DNA from: Thioalkalivibrio sp.
GTDB taxonomy: Bacteria; Pseudomonadota; Gammaproteobacteria; SpSt-1174
DNA length: 5,306 bases
NCBI GenBank assembly: GCA_011046015.1
Contig: DSBO01000237.1
Location: 1 to 5,306 of the forward strand
Direction of reading: 5' to 3'
The first letter of the stretch is position 1, and every line of letters begins with the position of its first letter. Positions 1 to 5,306 of this stretch are shown here, piece by piece. Below the pieces are notes generated by a model. The model did no database searches. It saw only the letters and a program-made list of their open reading frames with translations, and was not told the DNA's origin. The translations under genes and the position numbers were made by a program.

Positions 1-393
1 CCGCAAGCCAGCGCAGCGATGCTAATCAAGTACTACGGCAAGCGATGGGGAATTGAAAGCTACTTCCGGGACACAAAAGATATACGCTTTGGGCTTGGGA
101 TGGATGCCATTCATACCAGATCCACGCTGCGACGGGACAGGCTGTTTCTACTGAGCGCCCTGGCCATTGTATTGATGACGCTGCTCGGGGCGGCTTGTGA
201 GCAAGTAGGATATGACCGCTATCTTAAGGCCAACACTGTCAAGCGGCGCACACATTCCCTGTTTCGACAGGGTCAAATGGTACATGACCTTATCCCTCGC
301 ATGCCGGATGAGTGGCTATCGAAAATCATGGAGGCTTTTGCCATGAAGCTCAAAGAGCACAGGGCGTTAAATGAAATATTTTCTGCTGTGTAA
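1..393 (+). CDS. IS4-family transposase, IS10 subgroup, C-terminal fragment (5' end off the window)
   Basis: The product is the C-terminal part of a DDE transposase, which cuts and rejoins the insertion-sequence ends. The reading frame is open to base 1, so the ATG at 19 is internal and the true start lies upstream; 130 codons are visible. The diagnostic IS4-family signature Y-x2-R-x3-E-x6-K is intact: in YGKRWGIESYFRDTK the glutamate (codon 55-57) is the third catalytic acidic residue and the lysine is codon 76-78. The following GLG, the hydrophobic stretch around 142-195 and the later ANTV motif (around 229-240) match IS10 transposase as I recall it. The stop TAA at 391-393 lies just inside the terminal repeat, as usual in compact insertion sequences. 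The first two catalytic aspartates are outside the window, so activity cannot be assessed. Confidence 0.88.
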   Translation, partial: PQASAAMLIKYYGKRWGIESYFRDTKDIRFGLGMDAIHTRSTLRRDRLFLLSALAIVLMTLLGAACEQVGYDRYLKANTVKRRTHSLFRQGQMVHDLIPRMPDEWLSKIMEAFAMKLKEHRALNEIFSAV

Positions 394-411
394 AATGAGG
401 GGATGTTTCAG
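394..411 (+). repeat. Candidate right terminal inverted repeat of the IS10-like element
   Basis: The bases ATGAGGGGATGTTTCAG (395-411) closely match the inward-to-outward reading of the IS10 outer end, with three differences near the tip. The repeat starts immediately after the transposase stop, the expected place. The partner repeat at the left end is outside the window, so this is a single-end call from resemblance and position. Confidence 0.65.
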
Positions 412-505
412 GGCTGAAGCATGTTTTTTCGTTCGCTTAAGAACTAGGCTATGAGTAGGTATATGTCCCCGAAATTCGCGGGTGATCGCGCGAGAGGGAC
501 ACCTG
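412..505. other. Spacer between the insertion sequence and the HD-GYP gene; possible 9-base target duplication at 412-420
   Basis: No gene is supported here. If the element ends at 411, the adjoining 9 bases GGCTGAAGC would be one copy of the target duplication. IS10 makes 9-base duplications and prefers NGCTNAGCN; only the first half (GCTNA) fits. The spacer contains a short inverted repeat GTTC/GAAC (about 430-443). On the minus strand, where the HD-GYP transcript would end, that repeat is followed by A's and not T's, so it is not a convincing terminator. The base composition is less GC-rich than that of the genes to the right. Confidence 0.4.
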
Positions 506-1354
506 CTACAACATTGTGTCCAGGTACAGTCGGCGCAGGAGGGTTTCGGTGTCAGGAGCGGTGGCCGAAGCAATGACCTGTGCATCGAATGCCTGTCCTG
601 CGCCGCGCTGCAGTTCGGTAATGGCTCGGTCGAAGTGCGCTGCCTCCCGGTAGGGACGCGCCGTTGTAATGGCATCGAGCGTGTCAGCGACGGCGATGAT
701 GCGCGCGGCCAGCGGAATGGCCTCGCCCTTAAGCCCGGCGGGATAGCCCGTACCGTCGAAACGCTCGTGATGATGGCGTACGGCGGGTGCGAGCCCTTGT
801 AGAGGAGGGATCCGCTCGAGCAGGTGTGCCCCATGCTCGGCATGGAGTGCGATTCGGGTGCGCTCGGTAGCAGTCAGGGGCCCGGGCTTGGTGAGAATCA
901 TGTCCGGAACGCCAATCTTGCCGATGTCGTGCAGCAACGCGGCATTTTCGACCTCGGCGATCTTCTCCTCCGGCAACGCGAGGGCCTGGGCTATGGTGGC
1001 GGCGTAGTGCGCGACCCGCCGACCATGGCCACCGGTATAGGTGTCCTTGAGTCCCAATGCCCCTTCGTACGCGAGGAGCAATGCATCGTAGTGCGCCTCG
1101 TTCTGACGCATGAGCGTTACCACATGGCGCCGGCCTATGGCCAGCAAGTAGGCCCATGCTGTCGTGGTGGCCGCAACATAGACGACAGTGCGCAACAGTA
1201 CCGGCGCGATGCCGTACTGTTCGACTATACCGAAGTGAAAAGCGGCCCACTCGCCCAGGCCGAGCGTCATCAGGCTGACGAGAAGAAAGAGCGCAAGTAC
1301 CCGCCGATCACGGTGACGAAGTCTGCGGGCGGCATGCACGACATTTCCAATCAT
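506..1354 (-). CDS. Membrane-anchored HD-GYP domain protein, predicted c-di-GMP phosphodiesterase
   Basis: HD-GYP proteins hydrolyse the second messenger c-di-GMP to pGpG or GMP, affecting motility, biofilm and virulence. This 282-residue protein has two likely membrane segments (about residues 19-41 and 50-73), a short helical linker, then an HD-GYP domain from about 96 to 265. Expected features are present: H110 in GGHGRR, the HD pair H142-D143 followed by IGKIGVPD, H171, the H195/H196 region, HHERFDGTGYPAG with GYP at 203-205, and D224 in AVADTLDAIT. All expected ligands are in place, so an active enzyme is predicted. There is no response-receiver, PAS or GAF domain; the short loop between the membrane helices leaves little room for a sensor, so control may lie in expression. 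The ATG at 1352-1354 is supported by AAGGAGG 8 bases upstream. The gene lies 205 bases downstream of the transporter pair on the same strand. The substrate is inferred from the family; some members degrade other cyclic dinucleotides. Confidence 0.93.
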   Translation of the reverse strand: MIGNVVHAARRLRHRDRRVLALFLLVSLMTLGLGEWAAFHFGIVEQYGIAPVLLRTVVYVAATTTAWAYLLAIGRRHVVTLMRQNEAHYDALLLAYEGALGLKDTYTGGHGRRVAHYAATIAQALALPEEKIAEVENAALLHDIGKIGVPDMILTKPGPLTATERTRIALHAEHGAHLLERIPPLQGLAPAVRHHHERFDGTGYPAGLKGEAIPLAARIIAVADTLDAITTARPYREAAHFDRAITELQRGAGQAFDAQVIASATAPDTETLLRRLYLDTML

Positions 1355-1362
1355 CGGAGTAA

Positions 1363-1369
1363 CCTCCTT
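1363..1369 (-). promoter_or_regulatory. Strong ribosome binding site of the HD-GYP gene, inside a possible hairpin
   Basis: On the minus strand the sequence AAGGAGG lies 8 bases before the ATG at 1354, an ideal Shine-Dalgarno placement that fixes the start. Its GGAG (1364-1367) can pair with CTCC at 1356-1359 across a GTTA loop. This 4-base-pair hairpin, adjacent to the start codon, would hide the site. Confidence 0.85.
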
Positions 1370-1370
1370 G

Positions 1371-1450
1371 CTCGGGTTGCTTCCGGCTGGAACGGTCGCC
1401 GGGTGGGACTTTCACCCATTGGAAAGTGCCGCCTTTTCACGGCGTGCGCC
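1371..1450 (-). promoter_or_regulatory. Structured 5' leader of the HD-GYP gene, candidate cis-acting RNA
   Basis: Read as minus-strand RNA, this leader contains several strong hairpins. CGCC/GGCG (1441-1444 with 1430-1433) has a 7-base loop GTGAAAA. ACTTTC/GAAAGT (1422-1427 with 1408-1413) has an 8-base loop and is extended by GG/CC beyond one mismatch. GGGTG/CACCC (1413-1417 with 1401-1405) has loop AAAGTCC. CCGGC/GCCGG (1398-1402 with 1383-1387) has a 10-base loop. The second and third share bases and exclude each other, and the third also competes for 1401-1402 with the fourth. Together with the hairpin that can cover the ribosome binding site, this looks like a regulatory leader. I do not recognise a known riboswitch class. 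The GGGTGAAAGTCCC segment loosely recalls part of group II intron domain I, so an intron relic is an alternative. Expression as RNA is inferred. Confidence 0.4.
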
Positions 1451-1461
1451 AGAAGCGGCCA

Positions 1462-1476
1462 TTCGGATAGTCCGAA
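1462..1476. repeat. Perfect inverted repeat TTCGGA-TAG-TCCGAA upstream of the HD-GYP gene
   Basis: Two 6-base arms are separated by 3 bases. The element lies about 108 bases upstream of the HD-GYP start codon. It could be a regulator binding site or an RNA hairpin. There is no T-tract on either side, so it is not a terminator. The function is unknown. Confidence 0.45.
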
Positions 1477-1477
1477 G

Positions 1478-1518
1478 GGGAACACACAGGGAAATGGGGT
1501 ACTGTCCATACTGTTCCC
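1478..1518. repeat. Inverted repeat GGGAACA ... TGTTCCC with internal TACTGT direct repeats
   Basis: The 7-base arms at 1478-1484 and 1512-1518 are perfect complements 27 bases apart. Between and overlapping them are two copies of TACTGT (1500-1505 and 1509-1514), spaced 9 bases start to start. The cluster lies where a promoter or operator for the HD-GYP gene would be expected, but I see no clear -35/-10 pair on the minus strand. It is reported as a repeat only. Confidence 0.35.
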
Positions 1519-1529
1519 GGAATGCTCGG

Positions 1530-1545
1530 AAAACGCCTCATGGCG
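1530..1545 (-). terminator. Weak terminator-like hairpin after the YhhJ-like gene
   Basis: On the minus strand CGCC-ATGA-GGCG (1545-1534) is followed directly by TTTT (1533-1530), 14 bases after the permease stop codon. A 4-base-pair stem and four T's fall short of a typical intrinsic terminator, so read-through into the HD-GYP gene is quite possible. Confidence 0.2.
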
Positions 1546-1559
1546 GCCTGCCCCTCGAC

Positions 1560-2684
1560 TCAGCCACTCAGACTCATCGAGCGGCGGAACAGCGCCAGGC
1601 TGGCTGCGAAAAAGGCGGCCCCCAGCCCCACCATCAGCATGAGTTCGAGCCAGACCGATTCGATGCCCGCACCGCGGAACGCCACCGCCTTGGCGAAGGC
1701 GAGGAAATGGCGCGAGGGCAGCGCCAACGTCAGGCGCTGGACGATCTCGGGCTGGCTCTCCACCGCGCCCATGCCGCCCGACAGCATGATCACCGGGATG
1801 ATCACCATGATCACCAGCAGGGCGAATTGCGCCATGCTGCGCGCCATGGTGCCCAGGAACATGCCGATCGCGGCGGCCGCCCACAGATAAACCGCCGCAC
1901 CCGCGACCAACAGCGGTACCGACCCGGCCACCGGCACCTGCAAGACCCCCTGTACCACAAAAAGCAGCGAGCCGATGAATGCCGCCAGCACCACGGCCAT
2001 TGTCGCCAGTACCTTGGACAGCGCCACCTCCACCGGGGTCAGGGGCATCACCATGAGATGCTCGATGGTACCGTGTTCGCGTTCGCGCAGCATCGCCGCG
2101 CCAGTCAGCGCGATGGTCAGCAGCGACAGCTGGTTGAGCAGCGAGGACACCGCCTTGAACCAGACTGGATTGCCGTTGGGGTTGAAGGCCCGGCGCAGTT
2201 CCAGTTGCAGTGGTGGATCGGGCGCGTCGGGGCTGCCCGAGAGGAAGGCGCGGGTTTCCGACTGCACGATATTGCTGAGGTAGTCAGTACCGAGCTGCGC
2301 CTGCGATACCGCCGTGGCATCGACCTGTAGTTGGGCGGTGGGTGTCTTGCCGGCAATCACATCGGCGGTGAAGTCAGGTGGAAAGGACAGAACGAACATG
2401 ATCTGTCCCGTGTCCATCGCGGCACTTGCCTGATCGGGACTCATGGCAACGGGCGTCTGGAACCAGGGCGGTGCCAGTGCCGCGGATATCTGCCGGGTGA
2501 GGGGAGACCGGTCCTCATCCGCGATGGCGATGGCGGCGTTGCGCACCGTGTCCCCCGCGCCACTGGCCTCCAGCATCACGGCAACGACGAAGGACCACAG
2601 GATCAGGATCACCATCACCGGATCACCCAGCACGCTCTTCAACTCCTTGCCGAAGAGCCAGAAGATATTGGCCAGGCGTTGCAT
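1560..2684 (-). CDS. yhhJ: ABC-2 type transporter permease, YhhJ-like
   Basis: This is an inner-membrane permease of the ABC-2 superfamily, expected to form the second transmembrane half of the transporter whose ATPases sit on the RbbA-like protein. Topology matches the family: one helix at about residues 20-39, a large periplasmic region (about 40-175), then five helices near 176-198, 223-247, 253-278, 284-304 and 343-365. The cytoplasmic coupling motif REREHGTIEHL lies before MPLTP at about 200-217. The protein matches E. coli YhhJ (recalled, about 375 residues) along its length, for example IAIAD, NPN, REREHGT, MARSM and RGAG. Start choice: an ATG at 2688-2690 overlaps the rbbA stop as ATGA, but AGGAG at 2693-2697 is only 2 bases from it and 8 bases from the next ATG at 2682-2684. 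That second ATG also aligns with the E. coli start (MQRLANIF against MRHLRNIF), so 2684 is preferred. The exported substrate is unknown. Confidence 0.93.
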   Translation of the reverse strand: MQRLANIFWLFGKELKSVLGDPVMVILILWSFVVAVMLEASGAGDTVRNAAIAIADEDRSPLTRQISAALAPPWFQTPVAMSPDQASAAMDTGQIMFVLSFPPDFTADVIAGKTPTAQLQVDATAVSQAQLGTDYLSNIVQSETRAFLSGSPDAPDPPLQLELRRAFNPNGNPVWFKAVSSLLNQLSLLTIALTGAAMLREREHGTIEHLMVMPLTPVEVALSKVLATMAVVLAAFIGSLLFVVQGVLQVPVAGSVPLLVAGAAVYLWAAAAIGMFLGTMARSMAQFALLVIMVIIPVIMLSGGMGAVESQPEIVQRLTLALPSRHFLAFAKAVAFRGAGIESVWLELMLMVGLGAAFFAASLALFRRSMSLSG

Positions 2685-2686
2685 GA

Positions 2687-5306
2687 TCATCGCTCCTGCT
2701 TGCGCAGTGCGAGGACGGCCAGACCGGTGAAGACCGGCCCGAAGGCCGCCAGCCGGATCAGCGCCCCGCTCAGATCAGTCAGGCCCAGCCCCTTGGTGAA
2801 ACTGCCTACGCTGATGGCCATATACCAGGTCGTGGGCCAGAAGGTGCCCAACAGCCGCGCCGGGCCTTCCAGCGACGAGACCGGCTCCATCATGCCGGAG
2901 AACTGCAGGGTCGGCATCACCGACAGGATGGTACTGGCAAACACCGCTGTTACCTGGGTCGCCGTCATCATCGACACCAGCAGGCCAAAGCCGGTTGCCG
3001 CCACCGCATAGATCAGCGCCGCCAGCGCCAGCACCAGCGGGTCACCGCGCAACGGCACCCCCAGCACCAGCACCACCAGCGCCGTCAGGATGGCGAAATT
3101 CAACAGTGTGATACCGATATAGACCAGTTGCTTGCCGATCAGGAACTCGGCCCGGCCGGTGGGGGTGACGTAGAAATTGGTGATCGTACCGATCTCTTTT
3201 TCGCGCGCTACGCTGACCGCCATCAGGATCGCGGGAAACAGCAGCAACAGCAGCGGCGGGATCGAGGGGCCGATCGCGGGCAGACTTGCCATCGCCGGAT
3301 TGTAGCGGAACCGCGGTTCCAGCACGACCGGTGCGCCGGGACCCCTGGTCGCGGGCTGTGCGAGCATGTCCAGCGCGGGTGCCGCGCCAGCGCCCTCGGC
3401 GAGCACATGGGCATGGGCGCCCGAGACATAGCTTTCGATGGTGCCCGCGCGTCCGGTATCGGCCCCGTCGATCATCGCCGCCACCTCGGCCCCGGCGCCG
3501 CGTCGCAGATCAGTGCCGAAGCCGGGTGGGATCTGCAGGGCCAGCGCCAGTTCGCCGCTGGCCAAGCGCCGTTCCAGCGCATCGGTATCCACCAGCGGCG
3601 CATGGCCTCGAAACCAGACCGAGTCCTCGAACGCCGACAGATAGGCGCGGCTTTCGGGGCTGCGATCCTGATCGAGTGCGGCGAAGGGGATGTTGCGTAC
3701 CTCCTGGGAGATGCCAAAGGACATGATCAGCAGCAACAACGCACTGCCCAGAAAGGCAAAGGCCAGTCGAACCGGATCGCGTCGCACCTGCATGGCCTCG
3801 CGTGTGGTAAAGGCCAGCAGGCGGCGCAGGCTGAAGCCGGAGGTATCGCGCGGCGCACCCGCATATTCAACCGCGATCTCCAGCCCCGCGCCGTGAGCGG
3901 GCTCGGGCGTGATTTCGGTGGAAATATAGGCGATGAAGGCATCTTCCAGCGTCGCGGCGTTGCGCGATTCAGTGATCACCGCCGGGGTGTCAGTGACCAG
4001 CACCCGGCCAGCATGCATCAAGGATATGCGGTCGCAGCGCAGCGCCTCGTCCATGAAGTGGGTCGAGATGAAGATGGTCACGCCCTCCTTGCGTGACAGA
4101 TCCAGCAGGAGCCGCCAGAAGTCATCGCGCGCCTGCGGATCGACGCCCGAGGTCGGCTCGTCGAGGATCAGGATCTCCGGCGCGTGGATCACCGCCACCG
4201 CCAGCGACAGTCGCTGGCGCAGCCCCAGCGGCAAGGTATCGGCGCGCTGGTCCAGGTAGGGCTCGAGGCCAAAGCGTGGCACCAGATCGGCCATCCGTCG
4301 ATCGGTCTGCGCGCGGCCAAGATGAAAGAGCCGTGCGTGCAGCAGCAGGTTCTCGCGCACGCTCAGTTCGCCATAGAGTGAAAAGGCCTGTGACATGAAG
4401 CCGACACGGCGACGCGCCTGTGGATCCTGCGCATCCACCGGCCGGCCGAAGATCCAGGCCTCACCCTCCGAGGCGGGCAGAAGCCCGGTCAGCATCTTCA
4501 TCGTCGTGGTCTTGCCGCAACCGTTGGAGCCGAGAAAACCGAAGATCTCGCCCCGCGCGATGTCGAAGCTCACCGCATCCACTGCCGTGAAGTCGCCGAA
4601 GCGCCGGGTCAGGGCGCGGGCGCGGATCGCCGGTTCGCCGCCCACGTCGGAGAGGGGCGCGTCCGGCCCACGAGGCGGTGAGACTTTCGGCACAGCATCC
4701 GGATTGGCCGCGCCCGATTGCAGCAGCGCGACATAGGCCTCGCCCACCGAGCCGGAACCGGTCTTGCTGATTAGTTGCGCCGGGCTACCTTCGGCCAGTA
4801 TCCGTCCCGCATTCATGGCCACCAGATGGTCGAAGCGCGCGGCCTCTTCCATGTAGGCGGTGGACACCAGCACGCTCATCCCCGGCCGGTCGGCGCGGAT
4901 CGCGTCGATCAGATCCCAGAACTGGCGGCGCGACAACGGGTCGACACCAGTGGTGGGCTCGTCCAGCAACAGGAAGTCCGGGTCATGGATCAGCGCCGAG
5001 CATAGCCCGAGCTTCTGTTTCATGCCACCCGACAGCTTGCCTGCGAGCCTGTCAAGAAAAGGATGGAGACCGGTGGCGCGGGTCAGCCGCTCGATGCGGG
5101 CGGCGCGCTCGGCCCGGCCTTGACCGAAGAGTTTACCGAAGAATTCCAGGTTCTCGCGCAGGCTGAGGTCGTGATAGAGATTGCGCCCCAGCCCCTGGGG
5201 CATATAGGCGATGCGCCCGCCCACGGTGGCGCGGTGACGCGCATCGGTCATGTCGCCGTCCAGGGTTTGCACACGGCCCTGCTGCAACCGCTTGGCTCCC
5301 GCGACC
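2687..5306 (-). CDS. rbbA: RbbA-like ABC transporter: two fused ATPase domains plus ABC-2 permease (N-terminus off the window)
   Basis: The frame is open to the right edge, so the TTG at 5285-5287 is not the start; roughly 50 residues with the first Walker A are missing compared with E. coli RbbA (recalled, about 911 residues). The first ATPase domain shows MPQG (Q-loop, 5195-5197), LSGGM (5021-5035), Walker B FLLLDE (4958-4975) and GVDP. A linker follows, then a second ATPase with Walker A GSNGCGKTT (4505-4531), Walker B ILILDE (4157-4174) and switch histidine (4058-4060). The permease has one helix (about 3710-3772), a periplasmic domain (about 3278-3709) and several helices to the end, including REKEIGTITNFYVTP. 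The first ATPase has alanine (4856-4858) where the switch histidine normally is, and the second has LPLGL (4220-4234) in place of LSGGQ. Both oddities also occur in E. coli RbbA as I recall it. E. coli RbbA was named as a ribosome-bound ATPase; the architecture here indicates an export pump with YhhJ. The substrate is unknown. Confidence 0.95.
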   Translation of the reverse strand, partial: VAGAKRLQQGRVQTLDGDMTDARHRATVGGRIAYMPQGLGRNLYHDLSLRENLEFFGKLFGQGRAERAARIERLTRATGLHPFLDRLAGKLSGGMKQKLGLCSALIHDPDFLLLDEPTTGVDPLSRRQFWDLIDAIRADRPGMSVLVSTAYMEEAARFDHLVAMNAGRILAEGSPAQLISKTGSGSVGEAYVALLQSGAANPDAVPKVSPPRGPDAPLSDVGGEPAIRARALTRRFGDFTAVDAVSFDIARGEIFGFLGSNGCGKTTTMKMLTGLLPASEGEAWIFGRPVDAQDPQARRRVGFMSQAFSLYGELSVRENLLLHARLFHLGRAQTDRRMADLVPRFGLEPYLDQRADTLPLGLRQRLSLAVAVIHAPEILILDEPTSGVDPQARDDFWRLLLDLSRKEGVTIFISTHFMDEALRCDRISLMHAGRVLVTDTPAVITESRNAATLEDAFIAYISTEITPEPAHGAGLEIAVEYAGAPRDTSGFSLRRLLAFTTREAMQVRRDPVRLAFAFLGSALLLLIMSFGISQEVRNIPFAALDQDRSPESRAYLSAFEDSVWFRGHAPLVDTDALERRLASGELALALQIPPGFGTDLRRGAGAEVAAMIDGADTGRAGTIESYVSGAHAHVLAEGAGAAPALDMLAQPATRGPGAPVVLEPRFRYNPAMASLPAIGPSIPPLLLLLFPAILMAVSVAREKEIGTITNFYVTPTGRAEFLIGKQLVYIGITLLNFAILTALVVLVLGVPLRGDPLVLALAALIYAVAATGFGLLVSMMTATQVTAVFASTILSVMPTLQFSGMMEPVSSLEGPARLLGTFWPTTWYMAISVGSFTKGLGLTDLSGALIRLAAFGPVFTGLAVLALRKQER
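2693..2697 (-). promoter_or_regulatory. Ribosome binding site of the YhhJ-like gene, within the end of rbbA
   Basis: On the minus strand AGGAG lies inside the last codons of the RbbA-like gene. It is spaced 8 bases from the ATG at 2684 and 2 bases from the ATG at 2690. This spacing favours the inner start and implies that translation of the two genes is coupled. Confidence 0.65.

Larger units (their letters stand above)
1..411 (+). mobile_element. Right end of an IS4-family (IS10 subgroup) insertion sequence, left part off the window
   Basis: The stretch holds the 3' end of a DDE transposase gene followed within 20 bases by a sequence resembling the IS10 outer end. Reading outward, it has ATGAGGGGAT, two differing bases and then TTCAG, where IS10 (recalled) has ATGAGGGGATCTCTCAG. 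The element most likely ends at base 411. The left end and most of the transposase lie outside the window, so completeness, mobility and the second terminal repeat cannot be judged. Subgroup assignment rests on both the protein and the terminal repeat; the exact end is good to a base or two. Confidence 0.8.

Noticed and set aside
430..443. GTTC/GAAC hairpin as terminator of the HD-GYP gene
   Set aside because: The stem is only 4 base pairs, and on the minus strand it is followed by A's; the T run lies on the wrong side.
367..843. Minus-strand open frame spanning the insertion end, the spacer and the 3' part of the HD-GYP gene
   Set aside because: It lies out of frame over the HD-GYP coding sequence and crosses the insertion-sequence boundary; the product resembles nothing.
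1371..1460. c-di-GMP (GEMM-I) or cobalamin riboswitch before the HD-GYP gene
   Set aside because: The GEMM-I receptor box GGGACGCAAAGCC and the GGGCAAACC segment are missing, as is the cobalamin B12 box. GGGTGAAAGTCCC is only a superficial likeness.
824..2330. Long plus-strand open frames opposite the HD-GYP and YhhJ-like genes
   Set aside because: They overlap well-identified minus-strand genes, are rich in Arg, Gln, His and Ala as expected of antisense frames in GC-rich DNA, and show no recognisable domain.
3128..4736. Plus-strand open frames opposite the RbbA-like gene
   Set aside because: They are shadows of the strongly supported RbbA-like frame, with low-complexity composition and no family resemblance.
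5285..5287. TTG as the start codon of the RbbA-like gene
   Set aside because: The frame stays open upstream to the window edge, and the residues before it are needed for the Walker A region of the first ATPase, which lies off the window.

Overview
The window suggests a Gram-negative, GC-rich proteobacterium. It carries an inner-membrane ABC export module of the E. coli RbbA/YhhJ type, a membrane-anchored HD-GYP c-di-GMP phosphodiesterase and the tail of an IS4-family insertion sequence. The genus cannot be read from this sequence. The insertion-sequence end and the spacer beside it are visibly less GC-rich than the rest, which fits separate acquisition.

Layout from left to right: (1) 1-411, the right end of an insertion sequence of the IS10 subgroup (IS4 family), with the C-terminal part of its transposase on the plus strand and an IS10-like terminal repeat. 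(2) 412-505, a short spacer whose first 9 bases could be one copy of the target duplication. (3) 506-1354, minus strand, a complete HD-GYP protein with two membrane segments and all expected metal ligands. (4) 1355-1559, an intergenic leader rich in inverted repeats. As minus-strand RNA it can form competing hairpins plus a small hairpin that covers the Shine-Dalgarno sequence of the HD-GYP gene. This is the part least explained by known features. (5) 1560-2684 (or 2690), minus strand, a YhhJ-like ABC-2 permease. (6) 2687-5306, minus strand, an RbbA-like protein with two ATPase domains fused to an ABC-2 permease; its N-terminus, including the first Walker A, lies beyond the right edge.

The RbbA and YhhJ homologues are translationally adjacent and should form one transporter: two ATPase domains and one permease half from RbbA, and the second permease half from YhhJ. 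In E. coli the same pair follows the HlyD-like adaptor gene yhiI, so an adaptor gene is expected just beyond 5306. The HD-GYP gene is co-directional but 205 bases downstream with its own strong ribosome binding site. Whether it belongs to the same transcript is unknown. No CRISPR array, tRNA, rRNA or complete novel multi-gene system is visible; the HD-GYP leader is the best candidate for something undescribed.
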